A DNA stretch of 64,000 nt from Acidimicrobiaceae bacterium. Lineage in GTDB: Bacteria; Actinomycetota; Acidimicrobiia; Acidimicrobiales; RAAP-2. Within the stretch, counting starts at the first letter, position 1. Every line of letters begins with the position of its first letter. The DNA is taken from positions 89,524-153,523 of the forward strand of contig PMOE01000059.1 in NCBI GenBank assembly GCA_003161575.1. Reading direction: 5' to 3'. The translations under genes were made by a program, and so were the position numbers. The notes beneath the pieces were generated by a model that worked only from the letters and a program-made list of their open reading frames with translations, searched no databases and was not told where the DNA came from. This document shows, piece after piece, positions 60,255 to 64,000 of this stretch.

Positions 60255-60557
60255 GTGACCACCAATCCAACCATGGCACCTGTCCACCCAGGGGAAATCC
60301 TCCTGACGGAATACCTTGAGCCCCTTGGGGTCACTCAACACAAGGTGGCCGTCGCCATTGGGGTCCCCCCTCGTCGAATCAATGAAATCGTCCACGGGAA
60401 GCGGGGCATTAGCCCCGATACTGCATTGCGTCTGGCTCGGTACTTCGGCACTTCTGAGCGGTTTTGGCTGAACCTTCAGGGCCGATACGACCTTGAAGTC
60501 GAGCGTGACCGCCTAGTCGACACCCTTGATGAAATTGAACCACTCAGGAGTGCGTAA
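60255..60557 (+). CDS. higA: HigA antitoxin, XRE-type HTH
   Basis: A 100-residue helix-turn-helix antitoxin: HPGEILLTEYLEPLGVTQHKVA, then IGVPPRRINEIVHGKRGIS and DTALRLARYFGTSERFWLNLQ, the HigA pattern. It starts with GTG 12 bases after higB. It neutralises HigB and, with it, represses the promoter at 59918-59954. Confidence 0.93.
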   Translation: MTTNPTMAPVHPGEILLTEYLEPLGVTQHKVAVAIGVPPRRINEIVHGKRGISPDTALRLARYFGTSERFWLNLQGRYDLEVERDRLVDTLDEIEPLRSA

Positions 60558-60811
60558 AGGAAGGTCCTCGACGAAACCCGGATCAGTGCATTCCGATCCC
60601 TCGTGTGTCGCACTGGATTGTGAGAAAGCCTTCGGGCTGGGCACCGAAGTTGCGCAGATTCCGAGCGCGCCCCCGCCACCAGGTTGTGCAGCCGACAATG
60701 ACTGGTTACACGGAGGTCGGGGGTTTGCCTAGCCACTCCTCGTTACAGAACCCGACGGGCTCAAGTAGGTTTCCGCAGGGATATTCGGACAGAGGGTGTG
60801 ACTGATCGACC

Positions 60812-61606
60812 ATGGGAAGAGTGGACGGCAAGGTAGCCGTAGTCACCGGTGGCGCGGGCGGAATTGGCGAGGCGGCGGCACGGGCTCTTGCGAGGGAAGG
60901 CGCCCATGTGGCCGTCGTCGATATAAACGAAGAGGGCGCCACGCGAGTAGCCGAGGCGATTGAACAATCGGGGGGATCTGCCGTCGCGGTGCGGGCCGAT
61001 GTCTCGGAGGAGATCGACGTGATATCAGCGGTGCGATCTGTGATCCAGCACTACGGCCGGCTCGACGTTCTTCACAACAACGCGGCTCTCACTGACCCGA
61101 CGTTTCTGTCGAGCGACAACCAGGTTGTCGACATGTCGCTCGAGGTCTGGGAGAGGGCGATGGCGGTCAATCTGCGAAGCCAAATGCTGACCTGCAAGCA
61201 CGCCATTCCCGAGATGACTCGCTCGGGTGGGGGCTCCATTGTGAACATGTCCTCCGGCGCGTCGCTCAAAGGGGACCGGACACGCACGGCCTACGGAGTC
61301 TCCAAAGCTGGCGTCAACACGCTCACGATGTACGTGGCCGCGGCGCACGGCAAACAGGGGGTGCGAGTCAATACCATCGTTCCTGGCCTCATCATGACCG
61401 ATTCCGTCCGGGCCCACCTCACCGAAGCCATGCTGGCCGTGCTCGGCCGATCGACACTCACGCCACGGGTGGGACAACCTGAAGACGTGGCCAACCTCGT
61501 CGTCTTCCTGGCGTCCGACGAGTCCTCCTACATCACAGGCCAGATGATCGCCATCGATGGTGGCATGTCTGTCCATGTAGGCGACTTCGGACAAAATCGG
61601 AATTGA
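60812..61606 (+). CDS. Short-chain dehydrogenase/reductase
   Basis: A 264-residue classical SDR. The cofactor motif is VVTGGAGGIGEAAARAL, HNNAALT replaces NNAG, and the active site gives VNMSSGAS (Ser) and AYGVSKAG (Tyr-x3-Lys). VDIN after the second strand suggests NAD(H). The end GQMIAIDGGMSV is usual. It begins a right-hand group of dehydrogenase and decarboxylase-fold genes, perhaps for degradation of an alicyclic or aromatic compound. Confidence 0.88.
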   Translation: MGRVDGKVAVVTGGAGGIGEAAARALAREGAHVAVVDINEEGATRVAEAIEQSGGSAVAVRADVSEEIDVISAVRSVIQHYGRLDVLHNNAALTDPTFLSSDNQVVDMSLEVWERAMAVNLRSQMLTCKHAIPEMTRSGGGSIVNMSSGASLKGDRTRTAYGVSKAGVNTLTMYVAAAHGKQGVRVNTIVPGLIMTDSVRAHLTEAMLAVLGRSTLTPRVGQPEDVANLVVFLASDESSYITGQMIAIDGGMSVHVGDFGQNRN

Positions 61607-61654
61607 GTCAGACGGACTGCGGTCGCCAATTCGAGCAATCCGACGTTGGACGGC

Positions 61655-62464
61655 TCAAGGCGGTCCGAGAATGTAGGAGCCGTTGTCTGGATGGTGGTAC
61701 CAGCCGCTCGAAGCCTGGGTTCCTCCGTCGACATGAATGGTCTGCCCCGTGATGTAACTGGAAAGGTCACCGGCGAGAAAGACCGCCGCACCCGCCATCT
61801 CGTCGACGTGGCCCGGTCGACCTATGGGGACGGTGAGGCCAAAGCGCGCCTCAGCTCCAGGAGGTGCGACGGATGCCAATCCTTCGGTCAGAGTGATATC
61901 GGGCGCGAGAGCATTCACCCGGATTCCGTGGGGAGCGAGCTCGAGGGCAGCCGTCTTGGTGAAATTGATCACCCCAGCTTTTGCCGCGGCGTAGGCCGCG
62001 TAGCCCGGCGCCGCTCGTACACCCTCGATTGAGGTCACGCTGATGATGCTTCCACCCGTCTCATGTTGCACCATCACCCGAGCCACTCGCTGGGTGCACA
62101 ACATGACGTGCTTCAGATTGGCTCGGTAGAGCGCGTCCCATCCGTTTTCCGAAGTCTCTAGGAGTGGCGAGGAAAACACCCCGCCAGCGTTGTTGACCAG
62201 GATGCTCACGGGTCCGAGTTCCGCCACTGTCCGGGTGAGCGCCGCATCGACTTGGGCCGAGTCGCGTACGTCGGTGGCGATGGCGAGTCCGTCAACGAGT
62301 TCTTCGGCTGCGGCATTGGCGGCCTCTTCGTTCTGCTCCCAAATCGCCACTGAGGCACCGAAGGCGGCGAGGCCGAGTGCGATCCCACGACCAATCCCTG
62401 AGCCGCCGCCGGTCACGACCGCAGTCCGGTTGGTGAGAAGCGCTGCCGATGGGACGATGGGCAC
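61655..62464 (-). CDS. Short-chain dehydrogenase/reductase
   Basis: A 269-residue classical SDR: VVTGGGSGIGRGIAL, VNNAGGVFS, ISVTSIEGV (Ser) and YAAYAAAKAG (Tyr-x3-Lys), and GQTIHVDGGTQA at the end. It is divergent from the carboxymuconolactone-decarboxylase-fold gene with only 72 bases between starts, so both share a control region. The start codon is GTG without a clear ribosome site. Confidence 0.88.
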   Translation of the reverse strand: MPIVPSAALLTNRTAVVTGGGSGIGRGIALGLAAFGASVAIWEQNEEAANAAAEELVDGLAIATDVRDSAQVDAALTRTVAELGPVSILVNNAGGVFSSPLLETSENGWDALYRANLKHVMLCTQRVARVMVQHETGGSIISVTSIEGVRAAPGYAAYAAAKAGVINFTKTAALELAPHGIRVNALAPDITLTEGLASVAPPGAEARFGLTVPIGRPGHVDEMAGAAVFLAGDLSSYITGQTIHVDGGTQASSGWYHHPDNGSYILGPP

Positions 62465-62536
62465 CGTCTGGTGAGCTTAGCTACAGTCCAAGGGCGACGA
62501 CTAACGAGAGCTGAACATTGCGAAAGGAAGTTGCGC

Positions 62537-63124
62537 GTGCCCCGCATTGAGCCGATTCCAATCGACAAACTCGCAGAAGAGCCTCGGCGAATCATCGAAG
62601 ATGGCGTAGCCAATGGCACCTACGCCACGCCGATCCCGCTGCAGATCTTTGCCTATAAAACGGCCCAGATCCGTATGACCAATGCGGCCCGGGGCGCCTT
62701 TGGACAGCAGAGCCTCCTCGGGGGACGGATCCTCGAGCTGATTCGGATCCGCAGTGCACAACTCGGCGAGTGCCAGCCGTGTATGCAATCGCGGAAGCAC
62801 GACTCGATCACCGACGAGGACGTTGCGTGCCTCGTGACCCCGGGAACCTCGCAACTGACGGAGCAGGAACGCCTGGCGGTGGCGTTCCTCGATCTGCTCT
62901 CCGCAGATCACCACGCCATCGACGACGACGTGTACCGCGAGCTCGGAAGTGTATTCACGGCCGCCCAGATCATCGAGCTCGGTTTCACCTGCGCCAACGC
63001 GATGGGTCTCCATCGATTCATCCACACCCTCGATGTCTTCGGAACGAGCCCTCCGGTGATCGTCTACGATCCGGATCAGGTCGACACCGCAATCGCTGAT
63101 CGGGCCGAGCAAAACGCCCAATGA
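62537..63124 (+). CDS. Carboxymuconolactone decarboxylase-fold protein
   Basis: A 195-residue protein of the CMD/AhpD fold. The conserved site reads LIRIRSAQLGECQPCMQSRKHD (ECxxC with following His), near residues 70-91. In the family this core is either a decarboxylase or an alkylhydroperoxidase-like redox site; ECQPC with nearby H fits the latter. GAAAGGAAG precedes the GTG at 62537, and the frame upstream lacks a site. It overlaps the next gene by ATGA, so it works in one unit with the epimerase. Confidence 0.85.
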   Translation: MPRIEPIPIDKLAEEPRRIIEDGVANGTYATPIPLQIFAYKTAQIRMTNAARGAFGQQSLLGGRILELIRIRSAQLGECQPCMQSRKHDSITDEDVACLVTPGTSQLTEQERLAVAFLDLLSADHHAIDDDVYRELGSVFTAAQIIELGFTCANAMGLHRFIHTLDVFGTSPPVIVYDPDQVDTAIADRAEQNAQ

Positions 63125-64000
63125 GTGACACCGTCTTCGTCACCGGAGCCACCGGGCTCGCTGGTGCGAACATCTGCAAGCTCCTAATCGAACGGGGCGA
63201 CAATGTCCGAGCTTTGGCACGCGAGGGAGCCGATACTGACCCGCTCATCGCGCTCGGAGTCGAAATTGTCGTCGGCGACGTAACTCAGGCTGAGGATGTT
63301 CTTCGGGCGGCGACTGGCGCCGAAGCGGCGATCCACTGTGCTGCCCTGTTGGGTGGAGCGAGCCAGAACCTGCCTGACTTTCAGGCCGTGAACGTCGAAG
63401 GCACGAGGCATGTACTCGACGTCGCTGAAAAGCTCGGAATGCGAAGGGTCGTCGCCGTGAGCACCGGCACATTTTTCGACACGTCGGGGGGTCTTGACCG
63501 CGAGGATGCGCCGGTGTCGAAGGAGCCGAGTTCTGACCCGTACACGATCACGAAGATGGCGGCCTTCCAAGACGCGATGGCTCGGGCCGCCGCCGGTCAA
63601 GACGTTGTCACTGCCCACCCGGGTGCCATCTTCGGGCCATCTCCGGTCGCCAGCAACGCAAATGGCAAGACCAGTTTCAATCGCGTTCTCTTGGCTGCCC
63701 TACGCCAGCGAATCGTGCAGTATTTGAAATTCCCGGTGAGTTGGGTATTCGCCCAAGACATCGCACGCGGCTGCATCTTGGCTCTCGATCGCGGTGTCTC
63801 GGGGGAGCGGTACATGCTCGACGGCCGCCCAGAAGACGTGGTGAGCACTGCAGAAGCGTGTAATCGGATCTGCGAGATCGCCGGTCTCGAGAACAGGGTT
63901 GAAGACGTTGAACCGTCTGACGACCCCGAATTGGTTCGGGTGTTCGGGCCCACCCTGATTGCCATTGCTTACAAATTGGCGTCCGCCCAGCCTCCGCGGA
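63121..64000 (+). CDS. NAD-dependent epimerase/dehydratase family protein, right end cut off
   Basis: The first 293 codons of an extended SDR. TVFVTGATGLAGANICKLL is the Rossmann start, HCAALLGG the cofactor strand, VAVSTGTFFD (active Ser/Thr) and PYTITKMAAF (Tyr-x3-Lys) the catalytic site. The dihydroflavonol-4-reductase-like branch fits best. It begins inside the stop of the preceding gene (ATGA) and runs out of the window without a stop. Confidence 0.85.
   Translation, partial: MSDTVFVTGATGLAGANICKLLIERGDNVRALAREGADTDPLIALGVEIVVGDVTQAEDVLRAATGAEAAIHCAALLGGASQNLPDFQAVNVEGTRHVLDVAEKLGMRRVVAVSTGTFFDTSGGLDREDAPVSKEPSSDPYTITKMAAFQDAMARAAAGQDVVTAHPGAIFGPSPVASNANGKTSFNRVLLAALRQRIVQYLKFPVSWVFAQDIARGCILALDRGVSGERYMLDGRPEDVVSTAEACNRICEIAGLENRVEDVEPSDDPELVRVFGPTLIAIAYKLASAQPPR

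Noticed and set aside
1..64000. tRNA, rRNA, CRISPR arrays, insertion sequences and prophage genes
   Set aside because: I looked for T-loop consensus sequences, regularly spaced repeats, transposase motifs and phage structural genes and found none that I could support.

Overview
The window is one contiguous piece of a high-GC chromosome from an actinomycetote. The evidence is the dense GC-rich coding on both strands, frequent GTG starts, and typical actinobacterial genes: a DUF3052 protein, a wax ester synthase/DGAT, an RsbV/RsbW/SigF-like module, FurA with catalase, and a LigD-type ligase. A position in or near Acidimicrobiia is plausible because branched-chain-type substrate-binding proteins, SDRs and acyl-CoA genes are abundant, but this is inference. 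There is no rRNA, tRNA, CRISPR array or insertion sequence that I could recognise.

Layout. 1-3.6 kb: cytochrome c maturation genes (ccmC partial, ccmB, ccmA, ccdA) and gmd, all leftward. 4-11.4 kb: a glycosyltransferase, TetR, GNAT, DUF3052, then a leftward run of a kinase-like/flippase fusion, a low-molecular-weight phosphatase and a DinB-like protein, and fur. 11.5-20.6 kb: catalase, acyl-CoA dehydrogenase, cold-shock protein, divergent cysS and archaeal-type valS, and an MFS exporter. 20.8-24.7 kb: a ClC channel coupled to a pore-like membrane protein, then DUF2252. 24.8-29.8 kb: a complete branched-chain-type ABC importer with fused LivH-LivM permease. 30-33.7 kb: esterase, WS/DGAT and a VOC protein. 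34-35.8 kb: anti-anti-sigma, anti-sigma, sigma factor, and a small acidic protein behind a good SigB/SigF-type promoter. 36-42.8 kb: PE-ligase LigD, small unknowns, SRPBCC, desaturase, a frameshifted flavin reductase and a GH3 glucosidase.

From about 43 kb the content becomes accessory: an ArdC-like protein, an ArsR/AHSA1 pair with a perfect palindromic operator, orphan substrate-binding proteins, a small-ORF/nucleotidyltransferase pair, a HicA/HicB pair whose reading frames have fused, a HigBA pair with a clear operator, two glycosyltransferases, a truncated methyltransferase start, and an SDR/carboxymuconolactone-decarboxylase/epimerase catabolic cluster that runs off the right edge.

Two themes cut across the window. 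First, many genes without a Shine-Dalgarno sequence have a TANNNT hexamer 5-9 nt before the start codon, the architecture of leaderless transcripts. Second, the right third shows gene decay and toxin-antitoxin content. No wholly new system is proven. The best leads are the fused hicA-hicB frame, the SigF-like module with its promoter, the kinase-like/flippase fusion, the ClC/pore pair and the small-ORF/nucleotidyltransferase pair.
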